In this document: piece by piece, positions 25,516 to 33,984 of the stretch
Layout of the letters: every line of letters starts with the position of its first letter
Numbering within the stretch: the stretch's first letter is position 1
Origin: Geobacillus proteiniphilus
Lineage (GTDB): Bacteria > Bacillota > Bacilli > Bacillales > Anoxybacillaceae
Length of the DNA: 52,294 bases
Direction: 5' to 3'
NCBI RefSeq assembly: GCF_001908025.1
Contig: NZ_MQMG01000023.1
Location: 1-52,294, forward strand
Position numbers and translations under genes: made by a program
Notes under the pieces: model-generated
The model's database searches: none
Seen by the model: only the letters and a program-made list of their open reading frames with translations
What the model was told of the DNA's origin: nothing

Positions 25516-25823
25516 CCCGCTCGTTTTCCGCCTTCATGCCGCCCAGCGGCGCACCTGCTGTTTTGGCCGGCCGGTTTGGGCCGGCCTCCGTGATTTCAGA
25601 CAATAGCGGTTGGGCGTTTCCTTCCGTCAACAGCATCCCGACAAGCTTCGCGGCTGTTTTTGCATCACCGGCTGACGACGGCTTCCATCCACACCTACGG
25701 CCATTCCTTCAGCGAACGTTGCCCAATCAGCAAGAGCGGTTCGCTGTCCATTTTTTTGACCAAAACGACGCCCGCCGGCATCCCTCATCGGCTGTGTCAT
25801 GACTGCAATAGCCGCCTTTCTCC
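25499..25823 (-). pseudogene. Frameshifted remnant of an unidentified gene
   Basis: This 300-base stretch has no intact gene. The minus strand shows protein-like pieces in two frames: MPAGVVLVKKMDSEPLLLIG near the 5' side, then AGDAKTAAKLVGMLLTEGNA down to a stop at 25499-25501. They look like one gene split by a stop and a frameshift. The last codons lie on a perfect palindrome (25499-25515) shared with the end of the + gene. The family is unknown. Confidence 0.35.
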
Positions 25824-26174
25824 TTACGTCAGCCATTTGCTGACGATCGTCTCAATGATCGCCGCCCCGCCGGCAATAGCTAGAAGCACGATGAGCGGCT
25901 CAAAAACGTTCGGCCAAAGAGTCAGGCCAATGTAACAAAACGCCGCACACCAGATCCCCGTGCACCAGTAGCAGCTCAGCAGTTCGCCAAACCAGCGACG
26001 CAGCCCGTTGCCCTTGAAAGAAAGAAATACTTGTTTGCTTCCGTCCGGAAGTTCCTGCTCCGTCCATTCGTGAAATGGACGGCGAACCCAGGCGGTGATC
26101 GTGTCATATACGATGAGCCGTGTCAGGCGAAAGATGGCTAAACAAAGAAGGACAAATGAAAACGGATCGTCCAT
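25824..26174 (-). CDS. DUF1360 membrane protein
   Basis: A 116-residue protein with an N-terminal hydrophobic helix (FVLLCLAIFRLTRLIVYDTI) and the CYWCTGIW motif characteristic of DUF1360. A C-terminal helix ends it. Bacillus members (such as YngL) are sporulation-associated in some reports, but the function is unknown. The ATG at 26174 follows AAGGGGAGGGG. It is divergent from the 100-residue gene. Confidence 0.8.
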   Translation of the reverse strand: MDDPFSFVLLCLAIFRLTRLIVYDTITAWVRRPFHEWTEQELPDGSKQVFLSFKGNGLRRWFGELLSCYWCTGIWCAAFCYIGLTLWPNVFEPLIVLLAIAGGAAIIETIVSKWLT

Positions 26175-26353
26175 GCTCCCCTCCCCTTTCCGTCGGTCAT
26201 GACCGCCAAAAAAAAACCGATTGCCTCTTGTCGTTCCAACTTGGCAGCCAGCGAATTCTCTTTGGCGCGGACGTTTACCCAAACGCTCTCCTACGCCAAT
26301 CATATGATGGAGTATAGGTTTTTAACACAAGGGACAAGAAAGGAGGCGACGCG

Positions 26354-26656
26354 ATGTACCATGTATTTTTCGACCGGCGCCCAACCCGCCCCCGCCTTCC
26401 ACACGCTCTTTACGAACAGCTGACTGCACTTCCGCCCAACGTTGAAATCAACGTGCACACCGCCAACGAGACGCATTACAATGCGCTCTTTCTCGGCTTC
26501 GAGCCGCGGACGAACAACGTCTCACTGTTGGTTGACCGCTTTTATAAAGATGAGGGGCGCTCCCTTACGATCGATGCAGCCACGATCACCGCAATCGATC
26601 TCCCTGTTTCTATGCGGCCGGCTTCATCCGTCGATCCGGATGACGAGGAAGAATAA
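26354..26656 (+). CDS. Uncharacterised 100-residue protein
   Basis: No family is recognised. It starts MYHVFFDRRPTRPRLPHALY, has several short beta-type segments (NVSLLVDRFYKDEGRSL) and ends in an acidic DPDDEEE tail. AGGAGG with a seven-base spacing marks the start. It is followed by a GC-rich hairpin and T-run near 26672-26714. Confidence 0.6.
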   Translation: MYHVFFDRRPTRPRLPHALYEQLTALPPNVEINVHTANETHYNALFLGFEPRTNNVSLLVDRFYKDEGRSLTIDAATITAIDLPVSMRPASSVDPDDEEE

Positions 26657-26671
26657 CCAGGAAACAAGGCA

Positions 26672-26714
26672 CAGCCGGCTGACGCCAACCAGCGCGGCCG
26701 GCGCTTATTTTTTG
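26672..26714 (+). terminator. Probable terminator
   Basis: GCCGGC arms are separated by about 17 bases and followed by GCTTATTTTTTGG. The stem is GC-rich but the geometry is approximate. Confidence 0.6.
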
Positions 26715-26816
26715 GCGGCGCCGTTTTCTCATTGACTAGTGCGCTTGTCTATATATTCTCTTCTTCTATTACATACACTTTTACTAATCGACAATGGATG
26801 CTAGGAGGAACTGATC

Positions 26817-27812
26817 TTGGCTTCGAAACGATCTCGCTTGTTGTTTGACATTTTAAGCAGTTACGACCTGACTGGAACTGAAGTCGATATCATGAAGGAA
26901 CTGAAAAACGAAAAAGTATGGCTTGTGCGAAACAAGAAAACGAGGGAACGGTACGTGCTGAAACGGCTGAGCGAAGACAAAACGAATTTTCCGATTTTGC
27001 TTCATTCAAAGCTGTACCAAGAAGGATTTCATGTCCCAAAAATCTTCCAAACGAAAACAAACCAATATTACATCCACCGAAAAGGCCATTACTACTATTT
27101 GATGGACTACATCGTCCCAAGCGGAACGAAGCCCTCTTTCCAACAACGGATCGAAGGGCTCGCCCGCTTTCATGCTCACAGTCTGTTTGCCGATTGGATC
27201 GGCCCCTGCCCTTCATCGTTTCCGGAGCCGAAAGACGTGCTGAGTGCGCATCGGCAAAAAGCAGCACAGTTAGAGGAGCAGGCAAAGGCCATTGATCATG
27301 GTGACGCTCTTTCTCATATAATGGAACAGATGGCCCGGCTCGCCAATCAAAGTTATGCATTGCTTGAAAAAAGCAACCTAGCTGATTTTTGCCGCGCAGC
27401 AAAAGAACGAAAGGCCATTTGCCACGGGGATTACAACAGCAACAATCTGTTATTGATGAAAAACAACGAAGTCATGATGATTGACTTTGACCGCGCCTAC
27501 TATGGCCTCCCGCTTGATGATTTTCGCTTTTTGCTTATTTCTTTGACGAAAAACCCGAAAAACGATGCGGTAAAACGAACGGGGCTGCTATTTGACCTTT
27601 ATTTCTCCATTTGTCCCTTGTATGCTCCATACAAAAGTGTCTATTTGGCTGATGCCATGTTTCCGCACGTGTTTTACAGCGAAACGGTCGGCCAAGAAAA
27701 GCAAAAGCGGGCGGTAAACAGCCCATCGTCCTTGAACTTGCTCACCCGCCTCGCCGAACAAGAAAAGAAAAAGTTCGCTTTTTTGTCTGATTTCTTCAAA
27801 AGCGAGGGATAA
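26817..27812 (+). CDS. CotS-family spore coat protein (kinase-like fold)
   Basis: A 331-residue member of the CotS/CotI/YutH group. The aminoglycoside-phosphotransferase-like core is visible: KxxRERYVLKRL for the ATP-site lysine, catalytic loop ICHGDYNSNNLLL and the metal motif MIDFDRAYYGLPLDDFRF. These proteins are incorporated into the spore coat; one relative (CotH) is a real kinase, so activity is possible. The start is TTG after AGGAGGAACTGATC. It leads a run with the GT4 gene 3 bases downstream. Confidence 0.88.
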   Translation: MASKRSRLLFDILSSYDLTGTEVDIMKELKNEKVWLVRNKKTRERYVLKRLSEDKTNFPILLHSKLYQEGFHVPKIFQTKTNQYYIHRKGHYYYLMDYIVPSGTKPSFQQRIEGLARFHAHSLFADWIGPCPSSFPEPKDVLSAHRQKAAQLEEQAKAIDHGDALSHIMEQMARLANQSYALLEKSNLADFCRAAKERKAICHGDYNSNNLLLMKNNEVMMIDFDRAYYGLPLDDFRFLLISLTKNPKNDAVKRTGLLFDLYFSICPLYAPYKSVYLADAMFPHVFYSETVGQEKQKRAVNSPSSLNLLTRLAEQEKKKFAFLSDFFKSEG

Positions 27813-27815
27813 GAA

Positions 27816-28901
27816 ATGATAAGAAAAACGATCGCCCACTTTATCCACGAAAAAATGAAAATTAACCAACGCTTTATTTACAACCAAATGGTTCATTTAA
27901 AAAAATACCGCCCGATCATGATCGGGTCATTCGCCGATGACGGCAGCCATCCGTTTCCTCTCATCAACTATTATCACCTCAACGACATCGATAATTTCGG
28001 CCGCTTCGCCAAAGAACAAAATATTGTCGCCATTCATGCTCACCATGGAAAGCATGCCGTCGAAATTCTCCCGCTTTGCATCGCCCATCGCATTCCGCTT
28101 GTCGTCAGCATCCGTGGCCGCGATGGATCGGCGAAACATCAAAGCTTGCGGCGCAATCAAAAACGGTACAGCCTGCTCAAACAGCACGGGGCGCTCTTTC
28201 TTCCTGTCTGCCGCTACCTCGCCAATGAACTGATCACACTAGGCTTTCCGCCGAAAAAAATTCATGTCCTCTATGGCGGCATCGAGCTCGATTTATTTCC
28301 GTACCGAGAGCGGACGATTCCTGAGAACGGAGACATCATCATTCTCTCGATCGGCCGGCTCGTCGAGAAAAAAGGCTTTTTAACGCTCGTGCGCGCCTTT
28401 AGGCACGTGCATGCAAAACATCCGCGCTGCCGCCTCCGCATTATCGGCAGCGGCAAAGAGGAAGAAAACATCCGCCGACTTGTCAAGGAGTTGGGGCTCG
28501 ACCCGTTTGTCAATATGCTTGGCGCCATGGACGCCGCTTCGATCGCTCGCGAAATGGAGCATGCTCATCTATTTTGCCTCGCGAGCGAGACCGCTTCTGA
28601 TGGAGACATCGAAGGCATCCCCAACGTGTTGAAAGAGGCGATGGCAAGCGGGCTGCCGGTCGTCTCAACGAATCACGCCGGCATCCCCGAGTTGATCGAA
28701 CACAAACGCACCGGATATCTCGCGCCGGAAAAAGACGATCACGAGCTGGCGAACGGCATCCGGTTTTTTTTGGAACATCCGGAGCAAATCCCGGCGTTTA
28801 CCAAGCGGGCGCGCAAAGTGATCGAACAGCAGTTTGATGTCGCCAAGCAAATTAAAGAGCAAGAACGGTTGTATGATTGGCTGACAAAAAAAAACAGGTG
28901 A
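27816..28901 (+). CDS. GT4-family glycosyltransferase
   Basis: A 361-residue retaining GT-B glycosyltransferase. The acceptor-side domain (1-165) includes HAHHGKHAVEIL. The donor domain has ILSIGRLVEKKGFLTLVRAF, LCLASETASDGDIEGIPNVL (the E-x7-E region) and EAMASGLPVVSTNHAGIPEL. The sugar donor cannot be read. Genes on both sides place it in spore-surface polysaccharide or coat glycosylation. It is co-transcribed with the preceding CotS-like gene. Confidence 0.9.
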   Translation: MIRKTIAHFIHEKMKINQRFIYNQMVHLKKYRPIMIGSFADDGSHPFPLINYYHLNDIDNFGRFAKEQNIVAIHAHHGKHAVEILPLCIAHRIPLVVSIRGRDGSAKHQSLRRNQKRYSLLKQHGALFLPVCRYLANELITLGFPPKKIHVLYGGIELDLFPYRERTIPENGDIIILSIGRLVEKKGFLTLVRAFRHVHAKHPRCRLRIIGSGKEEENIRRLVKELGLDPFVNMLGAMDAASIAREMEHAHLFCLASETASDGDIEGIPNVLKEAMASGLPVVSTNHAGIPELIEHKRTGYLAPEKDDHELANGIRFFLEHPEQIPAFTKRARKVIEQQFDVAKQIKEQERLYDWLTKKNR

Positions 28902-28920
28902 TTTGCACCTGGTTTTTATT
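28888..28920 (+). terminator. Terminator after the GT4 gene
   Basis: CAGGTG-ATTTG-CACCTG with flanking A and T runs on both sides; it could work in either direction. Confidence 0.8.
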
Positions 28921-29077
28921 TTCCTTTCCAAACAGCGGAAAGAAGCGCCATGTACCCGTCAGCCGTACCGATGTCAAACCGCGTTCCGGCAATGAGCTTC
29001 CCTTGGCATCCCTCTCCTGCTGCCAGCAAGCTTCTTGTCCCATATCCAGCCGCGGGGATGATCGCTTTTTTGACCTT
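28916..29077 (-). pseudogene. UTP-glucose-1-phosphate uridylyltransferase remnant
   Basis: This short frame keeps the nucleotidyltransferase start KKAIIPAAGYGTRSL and then jumps to the family's C-terminal part GTRFDIGTADGYMALLSAVW. About 200 residues are missing, along with a clear start codon. The intact enzyme would supply UDP-glucose to the dehydrogenase next door. The pathway must now rely on another gene elsewhere. Confidence 0.75.
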
Positions 29078-29244
29078 TGCTTCCCCTTTGTCATATCGCA
29101 TTCGCTTCGGAATGACGGGGAAGGTTGTCCGACGAAAATAGGCCGCACCATTTCCAGCGTTTTAGGCGCTTGCCATGTAGCAAACGAAGCTTGTCCATTA
29201 ATACGCTATAAAAGCCGGAGATTTCACGAAGGAGGCCTATTAGC

Positions 29245-30528
29245 ATGAACATCTGCATCATTGGCGCTGGCTACGTCGGACTAACCACCGCTGCCGTCCT
29301 TGCTGAACTTGGGCATGAAGTGCATTGCATCGATCATGATGAACGGAAAATCCGCCTGCTCAATAACGGGGAAGTTCCGTTTTATGAGCCAGGGCTCGAA
29401 GAATTGATTGCCAAAAATGATAATTATTTGACGTTCAGCGGCCGCTGGGATGATATCAAACGGGCGGCCGTCGTTGTCATTTGTGTCGGCACCCCGCCGC
29501 GGCCCGACGGCGGCACCGACTTACGCTATATTGAAGCGGTGCTCGACCGCTTGGCAACGACGATCAAATCGTACAAAACGATCGTCACGAAAAGCACTGT
29601 CCCTCCGGGGACGAATGAATGGATGCGTGCCGAGCTCATCCGCAAAGGAGTGAAACCGCAGTTGTTCCGCATCGTATCCAACCCAGAGTTTTTGCGGGAA
29701 GGGTCGGCTGTCTACGATATGTTTCACCCAGACAAAATCGTCGTCGGACTCGAACCGGATGATGACCAATCGCTTGCCGTCATGCAGGCGGTGTATGCCG
29801 GCATCAATGCCCCTTACCTCACAACGAGCCTGACCGGCGCGGAACTGATCAAATACGCCGCCAACGCGTTTTTGGCGACCAAAATTTCCTTTATTAACGA
29901 AATGGCGCGCATCTGTGACGCGTTTGCCGTCGATGTCAATGACATCGCCCGCGGGATCGGCCTCGACCCGCGCATCGGCCCACACTTTTTGCGGGCCGGC
30001 CTCGGCTATGGTGGCTCCTGTTTTCCAAAGGACGTCAAAGCGCTCGAACATGCGGCGCGCTCGCGCCAAGTGGAGCCGCATTTGCTGAAGGCAGTGCAGA
30101 CCGTCAACGCCACCCAGCTTGACGTTTGCTTCCAAAAACTCAATGAGCAACTTGCCCCATTGACGGACAAAAAGATCGCCGTGCTTGGCATCTCCTTCAA
30201 GCCGAATACAGACGATACGCGTTTTTCCCCCGCTGAAGCGCTCATCCGCCGATTGAGTGAAAACGGCTGTACGGTTGCCGCCTACGACCCGAAGGCAACG
30301 CTCTCGGAGCCGCTCGCCCGCGTCACACAAGTCCAGTCGGTGCACGAAGCGATCCAAGGGGCGGATGGCTTGGTCATCGCCACCGATTGGGACGAATTCC
30401 GCACGCTTGACTGGGGGCAAGTGAAAGCGGCGATGAATGGGACGTTCGTGTTTGACGGTCGAAACTGTTTGGATCGCCATGCAGTCGAACAAAGCGGTTT
30501 GCGCTACATGGGGGTGGGGCGCCCGTGA
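29245..30528 (+). CDS. ugd: UDP-glucose 6-dehydrogenase
   Basis: This 427-residue enzyme oxidises UDP-glucose twice, with NAD, to UDP-glucuronate. The Rossmann motif opens the protein (MNICIIGAGYVGLTTAAVLA). The catalytic cysteine is in GLGYGGSCFPKD (about residue 258), and VTKSTVPPGT, SNPEFLREGSA and ISFKPNTDDTR are family blocks. AGGAGG precedes the ATG. Its stop overlaps the epimerase start (GTGA), so UDP-glucuronate is probably handed to that enzyme. Confidence 0.97.
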   Translation: MNICIIGAGYVGLTTAAVLAELGHEVHCIDHDERKIRLLNNGEVPFYEPGLEELIAKNDNYLTFSGRWDDIKRAAVVVICVGTPPRPDGGTDLRYIEAVLDRLATTIKSYKTIVTKSTVPPGTNEWMRAELIRKGVKPQLFRIVSNPEFLREGSAVYDMFHPDKIVVGLEPDDDQSLAVMQAVYAGINAPYLTTSLTGAELIKYAANAFLATKISFINEMARICDAFAVDVNDIARGIGLDPRIGPHFLRAGLGYGGSCFPKDVKALEHAARSRQVEPHLLKAVQTVNATQLDVCFQKLNEQLAPLTDKKIAVLGISFKPNTDDTRFSPAEALIRRLSENGCTVAAYDPKATLSEPLARVTQVQSVHEAIQGADGLVIATDWDEFRTLDWGQVKAAMNGTFVFDGRNCLDRHAVEQSGLRYMGVGRP

Positions 30529-31481
30529 ACATTCTCGTCACCGGTGCGGCCGGATTTATCGGCTCCCATTTATGCGAAAAACTGCTCAAAAACGACGAGC
30601 ATCATGTGATTGGCGTCGACGGCTTTCTCGGACCGACGCCGGCGCCGCTAAAAGCGAAGAACATTGCCCATTTGCAGTCTCATCCACGGTTTACCTTTCT
30701 TGAGCTGGATTTGTTGACAGCCGATTTGCCGTCCTTGCTGCAAAACGTCGAAGCGGTCTACCACTTAGCCGGCATGCCCGGCGTGCGAACGAGCTGGGGG
30801 ACGGAGTTTGCCGCCTATGCTGCACACAACATTTCCGCTACCCAGCGGTTGCTTGAGGCATGCAAAGACCGGCCGCTCAAACGGTTCATCTACGCTTCGA
30901 CCTCATCCGTCTACGGCGAGCGGAGCGGCCCGTTGTCGGAAACGCTTGAACCGGCCCCGCTCTCCCCATATGGCATTACGAAGCTCACCGGCGAACATTT
31001 ATGCCGCGTCTATTTTCGCGAGTTCGCCGTACCGATCGTCATTTTGCGCTATTTCACCGTCTATGGCCCGCGCCAGCGCCCGGACATGTCGTTTCACCTC
31101 TTCATCCGCCAGCTGCTCGCTGGACAACCGCTCACCGTGTTCGGCGACGGAACACAATCGCGCGATTTCACCTATATTTCTGACTGCGTTGATGGAACGA
31201 TCGCCGCGCTCGAGCGGGATGGCGTCATTGGAGAAACGATCAATATCGGCGGAAAAGAACGAGCATCGGTCAATGAGGTGATCCGTCTGCTGGAAACGCT
31301 GACGGGAAAACAAGCGATCATTCAGTATACCCCCGCCGCCCGCGGAGAGCCGAAACAAACGTGGGCCGACTTGACAAAAGCGGAGCGGCTGCTCGGGTAC
31401 AAGCCGGTTGTAACGCTTGAGGGCGGCCTACAAAAAGAGATCGAATACATCCGTTCGCTGTATGAGGGTGAGCATTCATGA
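30525..31481 (+). CDS. NAD-dependent sugar-nucleotide epimerase/dehydratase
   Basis: A 318-residue extended short-chain dehydrogenase. NAD motif GAAGFIGSH and the catalytic pair Y-x3-K (SPYGITK, about residue 147), with STSSVYG before it, are intact. ILRYFTVYGPRQRPDMS is typical of UDP-glucose/UDP-glucuronate 4-epimerases. With ugd directly upstream, UDP-galacturonate formation is the best guess, but decarboxylases share the fold. The GTG start overlaps the ugd stop. Confidence 0.9.
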   Translation: MNILVTGAAGFIGSHLCEKLLKNDEHHVIGVDGFLGPTPAPLKAKNIAHLQSHPRFTFLELDLLTADLPSLLQNVEAVYHLAGMPGVRTSWGTEFAAYAAHNISATQRLLEACKDRPLKRFIYASTSSVYGERSGPLSETLEPAPLSPYGITKLTGEHLCRVYFREFAVPIVILRYFTVYGPRQRPDMSFHLFIRQLLAGQPLTVFGDGTQSRDFTYISDCVDGTIAALERDGVIGETINIGGKERASVNEVIRLLETLTGKQAIIQYTPAARGEPKQTWADLTKAERLLGYKPVVTLEGGLQKEIEYIRSLYEGEHS

Positions 31482-32632
31482 AAATCGCCTATATCTGCAC
31501 GGAAAAGCTGCCCGCCCCGGCAGTGCGGGGCGGGGCCATTCAAATGATGATCGATGGGATTGCTCCGTTGATCGCCCGACGCCACGAACTGACGATTTTT
31601 TCAATCGCTGATCCGCTTTTGCCGCCTGAAGAGACAGACGGAGACATCCGCTACATCCGTTTTCCGAAGCCGACATATGAAACGGATGTGGCACGTGCGC
31701 TGGCTGCGTACAAATTTGATGTCGTCCACGTCTTCAACCGTCCCATTCCGCTTTTGGATTACCGTACATCGGCCCCGCAAAGCGCCTTTGTGCTGAGTCT
31801 CCATAACGATATGTTTTCGCCGCTGAAAATCACAGCAGAGCAGGCGAAGCGGGCGCTAGACGCCTGCACCTTGCTGACCGCCGTCAGTGAATACATCAAA
31901 CGGACGGTGACAAACCGTTACCCAATCGATCCTCAGAAAGTAAAAGTCGTTTATTCCGGGGTCGATCTTGCCCAATACATCCCCGTCTGGACGGAAGAAG
32001 GCAAGCGCATCCGCCAGGCAGAGCGCCAAGCGTACGGACTCACCGATAAAAAAGTTGTGCTGTTTCTCGGCCGGCTCAGCAAAACAAAAGGACCGCATTT
32101 GCTGATTCAATGCTTGCCATCCCTTTTGGTCCGCCATCCCGAGGCAGCGCTTGTCATCGTCGGCGGAAAATGGTTCGGCGACACCGGACGAAGCGAATAC
32201 ATCGACTGGCTTCATGAACTCGCGGCGCCGATGGCCGATCGCGTTCTGTTTACGAATTACGTTCCGCACAGTCATATCCCCAAACTGCTCTTAATGGCCG
32301 ATGTGTTTGTATGCAGCTCGCAATGGCACGAGCCGCTCGCCCGCGTTCATTACGAAGCGATGGCCGCCGGCATTCCGGTCGTGACAACCAACCGCGGCGG
32401 CAATGCCGAAATCGTCCGCCACGGCGAAACCGGCTTTGTCATCGATGACTACCAAAACCCGCACGCTTTTTTTGAAGCGATTGATTACATGCTTGTGAAC
32501 AAACATGAAGCGGAAACCATGGCGAAAAAGGCAAGAACGCTCGTTGAACAGCAATTTCAATTCCACCATGTGGCCAAGCGGTTTGAAACGGTTTATATCG
32601 AAGCATGTTCCTCCCTTTCCCCAAACCAATAA
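31478..32632 (+). CDS. GT4-family glycosyltransferase, CotSA-like
   Basis: A 384-residue GT-B enzyme: MKIAYICTEKLPAPAVRGGA at the N-terminus, FLGRLSKTKGPHLLIQCLP at the donor domain and CSSQWHEPLARVHYEAMAAG for the donor-binding E-x7-E. It is closely similar to the core of the protein at 33985-35556, so the two are paralogues. Its ATG overlaps the epimerase stop, making a ugd-epimerase-GT operon that ends at the hairpin after it. A role in spore-coat glycan is inferred. Confidence 0.92.
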   Translation: MKIAYICTEKLPAPAVRGGAIQMMIDGIAPLIARRHELTIFSIADPLLPPEETDGDIRYIRFPKPTYETDVARALAAYKFDVVHVFNRPIPLLDYRTSAPQSAFVLSLHNDMFSPLKITAEQAKRALDACTLLTAVSEYIKRTVTNRYPIDPQKVKVVYSGVDLAQYIPVWTEEGKRIRQAERQAYGLTDKKVVLFLGRLSKTKGPHLLIQCLPSLLVRHPEAALVIVGGKWFGDTGRSEYIDWLHELAAPMADRVLFTNYVPHSHIPKLLLMADVFVCSSQWHEPLARVHYEAMAAGIPVVTTNRGGNAEIVRHGETGFVIDDYQNPHAFFEAIDYMLVNKHEAETMAKKARTLVEQQFQFHHVAKRFETVYIEACSSLSPNQ

Positions 32633-32675
32633 GGGCTGTCTAAGAGAAATGTTTTCGGGACAGCCTTTTTCTCTT
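32633..32675 (+). terminator. Terminator of the ugd operon
   Basis: GGCTGTC and GACAGCC arms are separated by about 19 bases and followed by TTTTTCTCTTTC. Confidence 0.8.
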
Positions 32676-32887
32676 TCTCCGATGAAATCAACCATGCCGC
32701 TCCTTGTGCATCTATCCCCACTCGTCACACTTTCGCCGCCCCCCAGTTCGTCAAACTGCAGAGGCTTCGGGAAATATCCTCTATTTAATGAGCTTACCCA
32801 GTCCAATTTCGTTCTCCATACATATCCTAGTAGCAATCACACATATTTCGCTTCGTCCATTCCCAAATACCTGACAGGAGGGATAGC
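32676..32887 (+). other. Intergenic region upstream of cotS
   Basis: About 210 bases with no gene. CACATATTTC near 32840 is only loosely like a SigK -10 region. No strong SigA promoter was seen. GACAGGAGGGA precedes the next start. Confidence 0.3.
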
Positions 32888-33982
32888 ATGAAAGACATCG
32901 TTATTGAACCATGGCTCGTCGATGAAACGACCCATGAATTTTTTATCCCTGAGTATATGATCCAGCTGGCAGAGGAAGTGCTGAAAAACTACGATTTATC
33001 CGTTCAAAACATGCAAATCGTTACGACAAAACCGGACAAGGGAGGAGCGATTTGGAAGCTCGAAACGAAATCAGGCCCGAAAAGTTTGAAGCTGCTGCAC
33101 CGGAGGCCGACAAGGAGCCTATTCAGCCTAGGAGCACAAGAATATTTAGTGGAAGTGCGCAAGGCAAGAGTGCCGCCAATTGTAAAAACAAAGGATGGAA
33201 AAAGTTATGTCGAGGCAGGAGGAAAACTATGGTTTGTGGCGGAATGGATTGAACCGTTGACGCCAGTTACAAAGGATTTGGAAGGAGCAAGAAAGCTTTG
33301 TTATGCCCTTGGTGAATTCCATCGGCTAAGCAAAGGGTATGTCCCCCCAAAACAGGCGGAAATGGCTTCGCGGCTGCACAAATGGCCAAAAAACTATGAA
33401 AAAATGATTACGAAAATGGGCTGGTTTCGGAACATTGCCAAATACTACCCTGAAATGCCGGCAAGCCCACCGTTATTAGAGGTAGTTGACCGATTTGAAG
33501 AACAGGCGCGAAAAGGCATGGAACGATTCCTGCAATCCAGCTATGTTGAATTCGTCAAGCAAGGAACGGCTCATTGGGGGTTGGTTCACCAAGACTACGG
33601 TTGGTCCAACGGCCAAATGGGCGCGGACGGAATGTGGATTATTGATCTCGACGGAGTTGCCTTTGACCTTCCGATTCGTGATTTACGAAAACTCATTAGC
33701 GGCACAATGGCGGATTTATACAAATGGGATGCAACATGGGTGCGGGAAATGATTCTAGCGTACCACGAAGCAAATCCAATCACACCTGAATTATACGAGC
33801 TTTTGATGATTGACTTGGCCATGCCAAACGAATTTTATAAAAATATGAAAGAAGTCGTCTATGAACCGGAAATCTTTCTCAATGAACAAACAGCACAGTT
33901 AATTCAAACGATTGTCGAAACCGACCAGTCAAAGTGGCCTGTATTGGCAGAAATCGAAAATGACTGGAAAGGAGTGGGATAA
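32888..33982 (+). CDS. cotS: Spore coat protein CotS
   Basis: A 364-residue CotS-type protein with a kinase-like fold. It has GGAIWKLETKSGPKSLKLL, the catalytic-loop equivalent GLVHQDYGWSN, and the metal motif IIDLDGVAFDLPIRDLRKL. The usual HGD is HQD here. It lies 2 bases before the CotSA-like gene, the cotS-cotSA association known from B. subtilis, where both are spore coat proteins made late in the mother cell. It is paralogous to the gene at 26817-27812. Confidence 0.9.
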   Translation: MKDIVIEPWLVDETTHEFFIPEYMIQLAEEVLKNYDLSVQNMQIVTTKPDKGGAIWKLETKSGPKSLKLLHRRPTRSLFSLGAQEYLVEVRKARVPPIVKTKDGKSYVEAGGKLWFVAEWIEPLTPVTKDLEGARKLCYALGEFHRLSKGYVPPKQAEMASRLHKWPKNYEKMITKMGWFRNIAKYYPEMPASPPLLEVVDRFEEQARKGMERFLQSSYVEFVKQGTAHWGLVHQDYGWSNGQMGADGMWIIDLDGVAFDLPIRDLRKLISGTMADLYKWDATWVREMILAYHEANPITPELYELLMIDLAMPNEFYKNMKEVVYEPEIFLNEQTAQLIQTIVETDQSKWPVLAEIENDWKGVG

Positions 33983-33984
33983 AT

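Noticed and set aside
29521-30492. 323-codon open frame antisense to ugd
   Set aside because: ugd is complete and conserved; the antisense frame has no motif or ribosome site.
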